This document shows, piece by piece, positions 38,932-48,696 of a stretch of DNA of 64,000 nt; position 1 is the first letter of the stretch, and each line of letters begins with the position of its first letter. The translations under genes and the position numbers were made by a program. This DNA is from CAWJLS01 sp963843755 (GTDB taxonomy: Bacteria; Acidobacteriota; Thermoanaerobaculia; Multivoradales; DATKCC01). The notes below the pieces were generated by a model. That model made no database searches, was not told where the DNA came from, and saw only the letters and a list, made by a program, of their open reading frames with translations. The DNA is taken from contig CAWJLS010000006.1 of the NCBI GenBank assembly GCA_963843755.1, positions 102,790-166,789 of the forward strand. The letters are read 5' to 3'.

Positions 38932-40504
38932 GTGACCACGGCGCAACGAGCGATCACCGACGACCTGGAGCTCCTCCTCGGGGTGATGCCGGCCCCGGTG
39001 GTCGAGGCGATCGAGCGCGCTCCCGAGCGGGAGGACCTGGTGGAGATCGTCCTCGACCTCGGGCGCCTGCCGGAGGCGCGCTTCCCGGCGCGGGTGCTCG
39101 AGATCGGCGACGACCGGGTGTCGCGCGAGGAGCTGGCCGCCGTGGTCGAGCGGGTCGGCAGCTTCGGCGACGACAACCGGGCCGGCATCGAGCGCACCCT
39201 GCACCGCATCTCCGCCATGCGCAACCGCTAGGGCGACGTGATCGGCCTGACCTGCCGGGTCGGCCGGGCGGTCATCGGCACGGTCGACATCCTGCGCGAC
39301 GTCATCGAGGAGGGGGTGTCGATCCTGCTCCTCGGCCGTCCCGGCGTCGGCAAGACCACCCTGCTGCGCGAGGCCGCGCGGGTGCTCGCCGACGACCTGG
39401 AGCAAGCGGGTGGTGGTGGTCGACACCTCGAACGAGATCGCCGGCGACGGCGACATCCCCCATCCCGGCATCGGCCGCGCCCGGCGCATGCAGGTGCCCT
39501 CGCCCGAGCGCCAGCACGCGGTGATGATCGAGGCGGTCGAGAACCACATGCCGGAGGTGATCGTCATCGACGAGATCGGCACCGGCGCCGAGGCCCTGGC
39601 CGCCCGCACCATCGCCGAGCGCGGCGTCCAGCTCATCGCCACCGCCCACGGCAACACCCTGGACAACCTGCTCCAGAACCCGACCCTCTCGGACCTGGTC
39701 GGCGGCATCCACGCGGTCACCCTGTCCGACGAGGAGGCCCGCCGCCGCCGGACCCAGAAGACCGTCCTCGAGCGCAAGGCGCCGCCGACCTTCGACGTGG
39801 TGGTGGAGATCCTGGACCGCGACCGGCTGGCGGTCCACCACGACATGGCCGACGTGGTCGACCGCTACCTGCGTGGCGAGCCGCTGCGCCCCGAGCGCCG
39901 GGTGCGCAAGGACGACGGCGAGGTCGAGATCCGCGAGCCCATCCCAGGGCCGCCGGACGCGCCCCAGCCGGCCGGCACCGCGACGCTCCGCCCCGAGCGC
40001 AAGATCCTCAGGGTCTTCCCCTACGCGGTGAGCCGCGAGAAGCTGGAGCGGGCGATCCAGGAGCTCGGCGTGCCGGTCTACCTGGTCGACGACACCCGAG
40101 CCGCCGACGTGGTGCTGACGGTCAAGGCCCAGGAGCGGCGCCACCCGAAGAAGCTCCGCGACGCCGAGAGGCGCGGCGTGCCGGTGCGGGTGGTGCGGAG
40201 CAACACCGTCCAGCAGATGGAGAAGTTCCTGCGCCACCACTTTGGCATCGAGCGGGGCATCGAGCGGGAAGCCGAACCCGCTCGCCACGCGGCCGGGGAC
40301 GACTTCCCGGACGACTACCAGGCGAGCCTGCACGAGGCCGAGCAGGCGATCGACCAGGTCCTCGACCGCGGCCACCCGGTCGAGCTCTCGCCCCAGGACC
40401 GTCCGATCCGCCGCCTCCAGCACGAGCTGATCGAGCGCGCCGGCCTGGTCAGCGAGGCCAAGGGCACCGAGCCCTACCGCCGGGTCGTCATCTATCCCCG
40501 ATAG
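38932..40504 (+). CDS. Ycf45/SpoIIIAA-like ATPase with C-terminal R3H domain, frameshifted
   Basis: AAA-type ATPase related to SpoIIIAA and plastid Ycf45. An N-terminal helical region (ITDDLELLLGVMPAPVVEAI, SREELAAVVERVGSFGDDNR) is followed, after a frameshift near 39232, by Walker A GRPGVGKTTLLRE. After another break near 39400 come VVVDTSNEIAGDGDIPHPGI, Walker B VIVIDEIGTGAEA, and HGNTLDNLLQNPTLSDLVGG. A degenerate charged linker precedes the C-terminal single-strand nucleic-acid-binding R3H motif (RRLQH). About 523 aa. GTG 38932 with GAGGGG upstream. The cellular role is unknown. Confidence 0.85.
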
Positions 40505-40526
40505 GGCCGGCGCCGCCCCCCCTCCT

Positions 40527-42095
40527 TCAGCTACAGGTCCGCGTCCTGCCGTGGAGGCAGGTGCCGCTGCAGCACTCGGTGCCGCTGGAGCAGCGGCGCC
40601 GGAAGCCTTGCACGAGTCGTGCCGCAGGAGAAGAACGTGGCGCAGTCCGGATCGGCGCGTCGGTCAGGCCGTCGTAGTCGTTGTCGAACGCGTCGTTGAC
40701 CGGTGGAGGCTCTTCGAATTCTGGTTGTAGCTCTCCCCGGGTGGACACAACCGACCAGGCCGGCGTTCTGCGGATCGTTCCAGACGGCGTCGGACTCGGT
40801 GCGCGCGGTCTGGGCGGCCGCCGGCGAGAGGATGCGGACGCTGTTCTCGTTGTTGTAGTTGAACGAGCTGGACGAGAAGTTGTGGGATGCGACAGCACCT
40901 GCCCGTCGGCCGCGTCCGCGTCGGCGATCACCGTCTTCCAGTGGTGGGCGCCGAGGAAGTTGGTCACCAGCACCTGCTCGCCGTTGGCGATCAGCGTCGC
41001 CGTGTCGTTGTAGCTGTCGGTCGTCCGCGGGTCGACCGCGCCCCGCTTGCTGGTGGCGCCGTTGGCATCGATCCGGTCGCGCACCGGGCGGTAGGTGAGG
41101 TAGTAGGTGGTCCACAGCAGCTCGTCGGCGGCGGAGTCGATGGTCGAGTCGATCACACCTCGGTGTCCGACGTGGTGTTGTAGTTGTACGGGCTGAACGC
41201 CACCTCCACCACCGTGCCGTCGGCCAGGGTGAAGGTGCCGATCCCCGGGTTCAGGGTCTTCTGGCGACCGAACCGGCCCGTGCCGCCGTCCCGGAGCGAC
41301 AAGCCGTCGCCGAACATCTCGCCGAGCTCCGCCTGGTAGAAGTCGACGGTCCCGGGGTTGCCGGCGAGGATCGCCACCGCGTTCTCCGCGGCGTTGAAGG
41401 CGTAGCTGGTGAGGTTGGTCGAGCCGGTCCAGACCGTCTCCTGGCCATCGAAGATCAGGAACTTGTCGTGGACGAAGCCGGAGGTCTGGGTGCTGGTGCA
41501 GCCGGGGGTGACGCTCGGGCCGTCGAAGGAGTTGTTGTCGTCGACCACCGGGATGCCGGCGTTCTTGAGCTGCTGGTAGCCGGGCGAGGCCTCGGCGACG
41601 ACGATCTCGCAGTCGGCGACCACCTGGACGGTGACGCCCCGCTGCTCGGCGGCGATCAGCCGGTCGATGACGTTCTGCCGCGACAGGCCGTCGATGGCGG
41701 CCTGGATCGAGACGGTCTCGCCGTCGATCAGGTCGAGCAGCCGCTGCTCGGTGGCGGAGACGTTGGTCTCGGACACGTCGTCGCTCCGGTCGGTGAACAG
41801 CAGCTCGACCGTGCCGGCGCCGCTCGCACCGCCGCCGGTGCAGGTGTAGCCGCCGCAGCTCGGGTCGCACACCGGGTCGGTGCCGACCGGGCACGAGGTC
41901 GTCTTGCAGAAGATGGTGCCGTCGCAGGTCTCGCCGCCGCCGCAAATGCCGTCGCCGCAGACCGGCGGCGCGGCCACGCCGGCACGCGGCAAGGCCGACG
42001 AGGACGGCCGCCGTCGCGGCGAGCGCCGCCAGGGGACGACGGCGAAGTGCGCAGAGGACGGGGGGACGCGAGGTTCGCAGGATCGTGATCGACAT
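40527..42095 (-). CDS. Secreted phospholipase D-like protein with cysteine-rich ends, frameshifted
   Basis: Exported phosphatidyltransferase/nuclease-fold protein. The signal peptide (PLAALAATAAVLVGLAA) is followed by a cysteine-rich segment (VCGDGICGGGETCDGTIFC, then CPVGTDPVCDPSCGGYTC). The first HKD half-site reads FVHDKFLIFDGQ with GSTNLTSYAFNAAENA; the second is HHWKTVIADADAADGQVLSH with NFNSSSFNY-like residues and a degenerate acid position. The C-terminus has CSSGTECCSGTCL, a small knottin-like Cys cluster, shared in style with secreted proteins carrying DNA- or wall-binding tails. Frame changes near 41985, 41160 and 40890-40640. About 522 aa. Whether it cleaves lipid or nucleic acid is unknown. 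Confidence 0.82.
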   Translation of the reverse strand: MSITILRTSRPPVLCALRRRPLAALAATAAVLVGLAACRRGRAAGLRRRHLRRRRDLRRHHLLQDDLVPGRHRPGVRPELRRLHLHRRRCERRRHGRAAVHRPERRRVRDQRLRHRAAAARPDRRRDRLDPGRHRRPVAAERHRPADRRRAAGRHRPGGRRLRDRRRRGLARLPAAQERRHPGGRRQQLLRRPERHPRLHQHPDLRLRPRQVPDLRWPGDGLDRLDQPHQLRLQRRGERGGDPRRQPRDRRLLPGGARRDVRRRLVAPGRRHGPVRSPEDPEPGDRHLHPGRRHGGGGGVQPVQLQHHVGHRGVIDSTIDSAADELLWTTYYLTYRPVRDRIDANGATSKRGAVDPRTTDSYNDTATLIANGEQVLVTNFLGAHHWKTVIADADAADGQVLSHPTTSRPARSTTTTRTASASSRRRPPRPRAPSPTPSGTIRRTPAWSVVSTRGELQPEFEEPPPVNDAFDNDYDGLTDAPIRTAPRSSPAARLVQGFRRRCSSGTECCSGTCLHGRTRTCS

Positions 42096-42266
42096 GTCGG
42101 AGGACTCCTCGGAGGACGGTGGATGGGAACACAGTGCCGGCGCGGCTCCCGGAGAGCCGCCCGGCGCGAAGTCATTGAAGCGCTCCGAGCGTACCGGCCG
42201 ATGCTCAGAACTGCAAGACGGCCGAGTGTCCGTCATGGTCGATGGATCGTCACCCGCCCGGGCCGA

Positions 42267-42272
42267 TACAAT
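42267..42272 (+). promoter_or_regulatory. Possible -10 hexamer TACAAT for the zinc-ribbon/TPR gene
   Basis: TACAAT 85 nt upstream of ATG 42358 in an otherwise GC-rich gap. No -35 match is evident. Confidence 0.3.
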
Positions 42273-42357
42273 CGGACGACACCCCACAGATCAGCCGTCC
42301 GGCCGGCGGCCCTCACGCCCGTCGTCGGACCTCGCACGACTGCACTCAGGAGAGGTC

Positions 42358-44550
42358 ATGGATTCACGCAACCCGAGCAATACCAGCCGATCGGCCCCGA
42401 CTCGAACCCGGCGGCCCGACAGGCCCTGGACCGGGCTTCGACGGCGGACCCGGCTCCGGGATGCCCTGCCAGCCGTGCGGCCGCGGGCCCTGCCGCCGTC
42501 CAGTCCTACATGTGGGTGATGTCCTTCTTGGTCCTCACCCGCCACCTGGAGTACCGCTCCAACCTGTGTCGCGCCTGCTCGGCGCGGACCGAGCTCAAGG
42601 AGCAAGCCAAGTCGGCCCTGCTCGGCTGGTGGGGGTTCCCCTGGGGGCTGATGACCTTCCAGGCCCTCTGGATCAACGCCCGCACGCTGGCCCGGTGGTC
42701 GACCCTGCCGGCGCTGGTCGGCATGCTCTCCCTGGTGGTGAGCCTGGCCGTCCCGGTGGGCATCGGCTACACGATCTGGGGCAGCTCCGGAACGAGCGCC
42801 AGGCGAAGACCACCGGCGATGGGTGGACGACAAAGTGGTCGGCCCTGATAACGAGAGGCCACCGGCGCTACAACGACGGGCGGAACGACAAGGCCCTGGT
42901 GTCGTACCGGGCGGCCTACCAGAAGGCGCCCGATTGGAGCGTCGCCAACTACGACGTGGCCCAGGCCCTGATCGGCCTGGGCCGACTGCGCGAGGCCTTG
43001 CCGTACGCGGCCCGGGCGGAGAAGCTCGAGCCGTCGGAATCGCGGCCTGGACGGCGGCGCACGGATACCTCCTGGCGAAGCTCGAGGGCCCCCAGGCCGC
43101 CTGGTCCCAGGCCGAGGCCCTGCGCTCGACCGGCCCGAAGGATGCCCGCGACGCCTTCTGGATGGCGCAGCTCTTCGACGCCATCGGCGACTACGAGCAG
43201 GAGCTCCGCGCCGTCCAGCGGGCCTCGACTCTCGAGCCCGGCACGACCTACCTCGACGCCCGCGAGCTGATCGCCCTGGTGGAGCTCAACCGGCTGGACG
43301 AAGCCGGCGCTCTCGTCGACAAGCTGGGCGTAGGACGGCGAGAAGGGCGACGTGAGCACTCAGCCCTACATGGACTACGCCCTCGAGCTCTACCAGATGC
43401 GGATCGAGCCGCTCGCAACCGCCGAGGACCTGTGCGCCGGATGGAGACCGACCGTCGCGACACGGAAGGTGATGAGCCGCCTGGTCCACGCGGCGGAGCG
43501 CGCCGGCGACATCGAGGCGACGCGCGCGGCGGTCCGCCGCTGCCTCCACGATCCGGAGACCCCGGGCACCGCCTGGAGCTCGGCCGAGCCCTGGTTCCCG
43601 GACACCTGGACCGAGGAGCTGGACGAGGACTCGCCGAACCGTCGAGCCGTTCCCGGCGATCCTCCGGCTGGCCCTCTACGATCCGATCACCGAAGCGCCA
43701 GCGATCCGCCGGCTGGCCGCCCGCATCCACACGTCGGACCACTTCCTGGCCGAGGTCAGGGACACCTACATCTACAGGAACCCGCTGCCGGGCGAGTCGC
43801 TCGAGCAACGGATCGAAGCCCTCGAAAACCACCTCGAAACCAACCCGGACCACGTGGTCTGCCGCTTGATGCTCGCCGGCATGCTCGTGCGGACCGCGCC
43901 GGACCGGGCCGCGGGCCAGCTCCAGATCCTCGATCGGGCGGCCCGGGCCGACCCGGCGCTCGCGGTCGCCCTGGCCCGCGAGCGCAGCGAGTGGCTGGTC
44001 GGGCTCGACGACGCCGAGCAGGCCGTGGCGACCATCGAGACCGTGGACCCGGCAGGCGGCAGACCCTACACCGTGGCCCCCTGGTCGACCTGGAGGCGGC
44101 GGAGGCCGCGTTCCACGCCGGGAGGGAGCCGATGCTGCAGGAGCGCCTGGCGCGGGTGTTCGAGAGCGACGAAGGCCCGCCCAAGCCGCCGCGCTCCTGA
44201 TCCGCTGGAGCGACGAGCTGGCGACGGGCGCTCCGATCACCTACCGCGAGGACGTCGATCGGCTGCTGGAGCAGGCCGGCGACAGCCTGCTCACCTCGCG
44301 GTCTCCGTCGGCCCAGGCGATCCTCATCGCCGAAGGACGGCCCGACGCACGGCAGCGCGAGGCCTGGATGCCCGAGGAGGCGCGCGGCAGACTCGTCCTG
44401 GTGCGCCTCTTCCGCGACGCCGCCGAGCGGGGCAGGCCCGATCTCGAGGCGTTCTCACGGCTGGCCCACTCGCCGTACCCCGCCGAATTCGCGCCCCTGC
44501 TGGCGAAGACGGCGCTCGCCCGCCGCGCGCTGGGGCACGAGGACACCTGA
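42358..44550 (+). CDS. Zinc-ribbon membrane protein with TPR domain, frameshifted
   Basis: No named family. Once the frames are joined it reads: a disordered N-terminus (YQPIGPDSNP), a split zinc ribbon (GMPCQPCG and, 40 residues later, NLCRACSARTELKEQAKSAL), two membrane helices (WWGFPWGLMTFQALWINA; LVGMLSLVVSLAVPVGIGYT), then a TPR region (NDKALVSYRAAYQKAPDWSV, NYDVAQALIGLGRLREALPY, DAFWMAQLFDAIGDYEQELR) continuing to GHEDT at 44550. About 730 aa, with breaks near 42390, 42490, 42810, 43045, 43340, 43640 and 44190. AGGAGAGG precedes ATG 42358. The cytosolic ribbon next to TPRs suggests an assembly or stress-sensing membrane protein (inference). Confidence 0.65.
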
Positions 44551-44568
44551 CGGAGGGGGCCGCCGTCG

Positions 44569-45648
44569 CTATCGCGGCGCGGCGAAGAGCTGGACCCAGA
44601 CCACGACAGGCTCGCCGTTGACCTCGCCCCAGGCGACCCCGAGGCCGGTCTCCCGGGCCCGCGGGTCGAGGATATTGCGCCGGTGGTGGGGGCTGTCCAG
44701 CCAGCGCTCGACCACCTCGGTCGGGGTGAACAGGCCCTTGGCGATGTTCTCGGCGAGGAAGGCGAACGGCGGGTAGTCGGTCTGCTCCACCCAGTGCCGG
44801 GGAGCGAGCCCCTGGGGCGAGACGTGGCCGTAGTAGCCCTGATCGATCATGTCGTCGGCATGCGCCTGGGCGGCCCGGTCGAGCTCGGGGCTCTCGACCA
44901 CGGTCCCCCGCCCGGCCTTCTTGCGCGCCTGCTCGACCCGCGCCAGCGCCTCGCGCCGGACCGCGTCGAGGTCCTTCAGCGGCTTCACCTGCACGCGGAA
45001 CCAGGAGGAGCGCGGCGTGGCGAAGAGCAGCACCACGGCGGTCCCCCCGTCCCCCGGCGCGACGCCGACACCCAGGTCCTCGAAGTCGCCGAGGATCGTC
45101 TTGCGGAACGAGCTTTCGCCGGAGCCCGAGGTCTCGGACCAGACCCGGACCATGTCTGCGGGCTCCCGATAACCGAGGATCGCTCGCTCGGTCCACAGGT
45201 GGGCGGTGTAGCCGGAGGACAGCAACCGCCGCGAGACCCGGCTGACCGTCGAGCTGGTCGAGTCCACCGAACCGGCGCGCGCCACCTCCTCGGCCCGCTC
45301 CTGGGCTACCTGGCAGACCACGGGCTGGGCATCGAGGGGAGCGAGCCCGTCCTCGGCGCGGCGCGCGGCGATCCAGGCGATCACTTCATCCCGCGCAGCG
45401 CCGGTTCCACCCGAGCCGTGGCACGAGCCGAACTCCTGCTCGGCGCCGCGCGCTCCAGGCGCGGTGGCCGAAGCCGTCGCGGCATCCGGGCGGGGGGCGC
45501 CGGAGCCCTGATCAGGGCCTTGCTCCGGCCGTGCGGCGCACGCGACGGCGCTCGAGCAAAGCCATGCGGCCACGACGATCCCGACCAGGATCGGCGACAG
45601 GAGGCGCTCGAGGAGAGACTGCGGCGGCGAGAGTCCAGGACCGGTCAC
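44569..45648 (-). CDS. Exported protein with two CAP (SCP/PR1) domains
   Basis: A signal peptide (LVGIVVAAWLCSSAVACAA) is followed by a low-complexity linker and two CAP-like halves. The first (RDEVIAWIAARRAEDGLAPL, AQERAEEVARAG, GYTAHLWTERAILGY) is degenerate. The second is canonical: LDRAAQAHADDMIDQGYYGH, AENIAKGLFTPTEVVERWLD and SPHHRRNILDPRARETGLGV, with the His and Glu residues of the CAP cavity. 359 aa, intact, the first gene of the error-free right half. GTG 45648 has TAGGCT 9 nt upstream. Bacterial CAP proteins are extracellular; function is poorly known. Confidence 0.88.
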   Translation of the reverse strand: MTGPGLSPPQSLLERLLSPILVGIVVAAWLCSSAVACAARPEQGPDQGSGAPRPDAATASATAPGARGAEQEFGSCHGSGGTGAARDEVIAWIAARRAEDGLAPLDAQPVVCQVAQERAEEVARAGSVDSTSSTVSRVSRRLLSSGYTAHLWTERAILGYREPADMVRVWSETSGSGESSFRKTILGDFEDLGVGVAPGDGGTAVVLLFATPRSSWFRVQVKPLKDLDAVRREALARVEQARKKAGRGTVVESPELDRAAQAHADDMIDQGYYGHVSPQGLAPRHWVEQTDYPPFAFLAENIAKGLFTPTEVVERWLDSPHHRRNILDPRARETGLGVAWGEVNGEPVVVWVQLFAAPR

Positions 45649-45657
45649 GATCCACCG

Positions 45658-45663
45658 AGCCTA
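45658..45663 (-). promoter_or_regulatory. -10 hexamer TAGGCT of the CAP gene
   Basis: On the minus strand TAGGCT is followed by 9 nt and the GTG at 45648, without a ribosome binding site. Confidence 0.4.
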
Positions 45664-45806
45664 TCGCGGTGACGCCGGACGAAGTTTCTGTTGCCCACTT
45701 CTCCGCACTGCGTTAGCGTCCGATGATCGCCTGTCGGCGCTACGGTCTCCTGCAGCGCTCGTCGTTCCGGCCCCAGCCAGCAGCTCAATTCAACCCGACC
45801 TTGTCC

Positions 45807-47378
45807 ATGCCCATCCTCCTCGTCGTCGATCGCCCCGAAGACTGGCCCCTGGACGTCGCAGACGTCGACGTCGTCCAGGCCCGCACCTACCTCACCGATC
45901 CCCGTTACAGCGGCCTCCGGGGGGCGAAGCTGTTCAACCTCTGCCGCTCGTACCGCTACCAGAGCCTGGGCTACTACGTCTCGCTCCTGGCGACGGCCCG
46001 CGGCCACCGGCCGCTGCCCAGCGTCACCACGGTCCAGGATCTCAAGACGCCGTCGATCGTGCGCTCGGTCTCGGGCGAGCTCGAGGAGTTGATCGGCAAG
46101 AGCCTCGCCCACCTGGCCTCGGACGAGTTCACCCTGAGCGTCTACTTCGGCAGAAACGTGGCCAAGCGCCATCGGCGCCTGGCGCTTCATCTCTTCAACG
46201 CCTTCCCCGCACCTCTGCTCCGAGCCGGCTTCGTGCGCTCGGCGCGCAGTGGCCGGTGGGAGATCCGCAGCTTGCGCCTGATCGCGGTCAAGGACGTCCC
46301 GGAAGAGCACCGGGACTTCCTGCTCTGGTCCGCTCGAGAGTACTTCGCCGGCCGTCGGGTCGGCACGCCGCGGCGGCCGGCGACCCGGTTCGACCTGGCG
46401 ATCCTGGTCAACCCGAAGGATTCGAGCCCGCCGTCGGATGATCGGGCCATCGAGAAGCTGGTCCGGGCAGCCCAGGAGGTGGGGATCGGGGCGGATCTCA
46501 TCGGGCCCGACGACGCCGGCCACATCGGCGAGTACGACGGGCTGTTCCTGCGCGAGACCACCCGGGTCGACCACCACACCTACCGGCTGGCACGGCGAGC
46601 CGCGGCCGAAGGGCTGGTGGTGATCGACGATCCGGACTCGATCGTCCGCTGCACCAACAAGGTTTTCCTGGCGGAGCGCCTGGCGCGGGCGCGCATCCCG
46701 ATGCCGAGGACGGTGATCGTCCACCGGGACAACGCCGCCGCGGTGCCGGATGAGCTCGGCTTCCCCTGCGTGCTCAAGATGCCCGACAGCTCGTTCTCCC
46801 TCGGGGTCTTCCGGGTCGAGGACCGGCAGGGGTTCGCCAAGACGGTCCAGCGCCTGCTCGCCACCTCGGACCTGGTGATCGCCCAGGAGTTCTTCCCCAG
46901 CGACTTCGACTGGCGGGTCGGCGTGCTGGACCGCAAGGTGCTCTACGTCTGTCGTTACCACATGGCCAAGGGGCACTGGCAGATCGTCCACCGAGATCAC
47001 CGCGGCCGGCGGCGCTACGGCCCGGTCGACGCGGTGCCGGTCGAGCAAGCGCCGAAGACGGTGGTCTCGACCGCCGTGCGAGCGGCGAACCTCATGGGCG
47101 ACGGGCTCTATGGCGTCGACGTCAAGGAGCGCGACGGCCGCGCCTACGTCATCGAGGTCAACGACAACCCGACCCTCGAGTCGGGCCTCGAGGACGGCGT
47201 CCTCGGTGATGCACTCTACCTGCGGATCATGGAGTCGTTCCTCCGCCGCATGGAGGAGGCGCGGGCGGCGCCGCCCGCCGCGCCCGGCCACCTGCCGGCG
47301 CCGGCGCCCGATGCCCCGGTCTCCGACAGCGGCGAGGGCTCGAACGGCACCGACCGGCCCGGGGAGGCGCGGCGGTGA
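45807..47378 (+). CDS. RimK-type ATP-grasp amidoligase with RLAN domain
   Basis: ATP-dependent carboxylate-amine ligase. The N-terminal RLAN module (RimK-like ATP-grasp N-terminal) reads PILLVVDRPEDWPLDVADVD, TYLTDPRYSGLRGAKLFNLC and SYRYQSLGYYVSLLATARGH. The ATP-grasp follows: PCVLKMPDSSFSLGVFRVED (ATP loop), AQEFFPSDFDWRVGVLDRKV, and GLYGVDVKERDGRAYVIEVN with DNP for Mg-ATP. The last 45 residues are Pro/Ala-rich. I start at ATG 45807, directly before the domain; upstream codons 45723-45806 are in frame but unlike the family. 523 aa. GTGA overlap with the GCS2 gene means coupled translation. Confidence 0.92.
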   Translation: MPILLVVDRPEDWPLDVADVDVVQARTYLTDPRYSGLRGAKLFNLCRSYRYQSLGYYVSLLATARGHRPLPSVTTVQDLKTPSIVRSVSGELEELIGKSLAHLASDEFTLSVYFGRNVAKRHRRLALHLFNAFPAPLLRAGFVRSARSGRWEIRSLRLIAVKDVPEEHRDFLLWSAREYFAGRRVGTPRRPATRFDLAILVNPKDSSPPSDDRAIEKLVRAAQEVGIGADLIGPDDAGHIGEYDGLFLRETTRVDHHTYRLARRAAAEGLVVIDDPDSIVRCTNKVFLAERLARARIPMPRTVIVHRDNAAAVPDELGFPCVLKMPDSSFSLGVFRVEDRQGFAKTVQRLLATSDLVIAQEFFPSDFDWRVGVLDRKVLYVCRYHMAKGHWQIVHRDHRGRRRYGPVDAVPVEQAPKTVVSTAVRAANLMGDGLYGVDVKERDGRAYVIEVNDNPTLESGLEDGVLGDALYLRIMESFLRRMEEARAAPPAAPGHLPAPAPDAPVSDSGEGSNGTDRPGEARR

Positions 47379-48628
47379 GCCTCCACCTGTTCGAGGGCTA
47401 TGGCGTCGAGCTCGAGTACATGCTGGTCGACCGGGAGAGCCTCTCCGCCCTGCCCGCCGCCGATCGGGTGCTCGAAGCCGCCGCCGGGGAGATCGCCTCG
47501 GACGTGACGGTCGGGGCGCTGTCCTGGTCGAACGAGCTGGTGCTCCACGTCATCGAGCTCAAGACCGACGGACCGGCGCCCCGACTCGGAGGACCCGGAG
47601 GATCCGACGGCCTCGCCGCCGCGTTCCAGGACGGCGTCCGGCGGATCGGCGAGATTCTCGCACCTCGCTGCGGCCTGCTCATGCCAACGGCCATGCACCC
47701 GTGGTTCGACCCGGAGCGCGAGACCCGGCTCTGGCCCCACGAGTCCAGCCCCGTCTACCAGGCCTACGACCGGATCTTCGGCTGCCGCGGGCACGGCTGG
47801 TCGAACCTCCAGAGCGCCCACCTCAACCTCCCCTTCTCCGGCGACGAGGAGTTCGGTCGTCTGCACGCCGCGATTCGCCTGGCACTTCCCCTGCTGCCGG
47901 CGCTCGCGGCCGCCTCGCCGATCGTCGAAGGCCGCCTCACCGGCCTGCTCGACAACCGGCTCGAGGTCTACCGCACCAACTCCCGCCGGTTCGCCTCAGT
48001 CACCGGACAGGTGATTCCGGAGCCGGTCTTCACCCGGGCCGCCTACGAGCGCGAGATCCTGCAGCCGATCTACCGGGACCTGGCGCCGCTCGACCCGGAC
48101 GGCGTGCTGCGCGACGAGTTCGCCAACGCCCGCGGCGCCATCGGCCGCTTCGGCCGCGGCTCGATCGAGATCCGCCTCCTCGACGTCCAGGAGGCTCCCC
48201 GGGCCGATCTCGCGGTGATCGCGGCGGTGGTCGGCGCGCTGAAGCTCCTGGTGGCCGAGCGCTGGAGCCCCCTCGCCGCCCAGCAGGCCCAGCCGACCGA
48301 GCCGCTCGCTGCCCTGCTCCGGCAGACCATCCGGACCGCCGACGAGACGGTGATCGAGGACGGCCCGTACCTCGCCCACTTCGGCCTCCCTGCCGCCCGG
48401 GCCACCGCCGGACAGCTCTGGCGCCACCTCGCCGAGGAGGCGACCGCAGGGGGGACCCTGGAGGACGGTGCACTCGCCGCCGACCTCGAGGTGATCCTCA
48501 CCGAAGGCCCCCTCGCTCGCCGCATGCTCCTCGCCCTGGGCGACGACCCGTCTCGCGCCGCTCAGGAGCGGCTCTATCGCCGGCTGTGCCGGTGCCTGGC
48601 CGAGGGCGAGATGTTCCGGGTGTCCTGA
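47375..48628 (+). CDS. Glutamate-cysteine ligase family 2 (GCS2) amidoligase
   Basis: Glutamine-synthetase-fold enzyme of the GCS2 (YbdK-like) family, forming a gamma-glutamyl or related amide bond. Seen: glutamate-binding VELEYMLVDRES, ELVLHVIELKTDGP, HLNLPFSGDEEFG, DNRLEVYRTNSRRF and the ATP/Mg part RFGRGSIEIRLLDVQE. 417 aa, slightly longer than YbdK. The GTG start lies inside the stop of the RLAN ATP-grasp gene (GTGA), so stoichiometric co-production is expected. No glutathione synthetase of standard type is nearby. I infer the two ligases act in sequence on a shared small peptide or protein tail rather than on ordinary glutathione. Confidence 0.9.
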   Translation: MSLHLFEGYGVELEYMLVDRESLSALPAADRVLEAAAGEIASDVTVGALSWSNELVLHVIELKTDGPAPRLGGPGGSDGLAAAFQDGVRRIGEILAPRCGLLMPTAMHPWFDPERETRLWPHESSPVYQAYDRIFGCRGHGWSNLQSAHLNLPFSGDEEFGRLHAAIRLALPLLPALAAASPIVEGRLTGLLDNRLEVYRTNSRRFASVTGQVIPEPVFTRAAYEREILQPIYRDLAPLDPDGVLRDEFANARGAIGRFGRGSIEIRLLDVQEAPRADLAVIAAVVGALKLLVAERWSPLAAQQAQPTEPLAALLRQTIRTADETVIEDGPYLAHFGLPAARATAGQLWRHLAEEATAGGTLEDGALAADLEVILTEGPLARRMLLALGDDPSRAAQERLYRRLCRCLAEGEMFRVS

Positions 48629-48696
48629 GGAGACCGGACGGCGAGGGCCCCGGCTCCCTCGACCGAAGCCGAAGGCTCTCCCCGGAGCTGAGGTCT

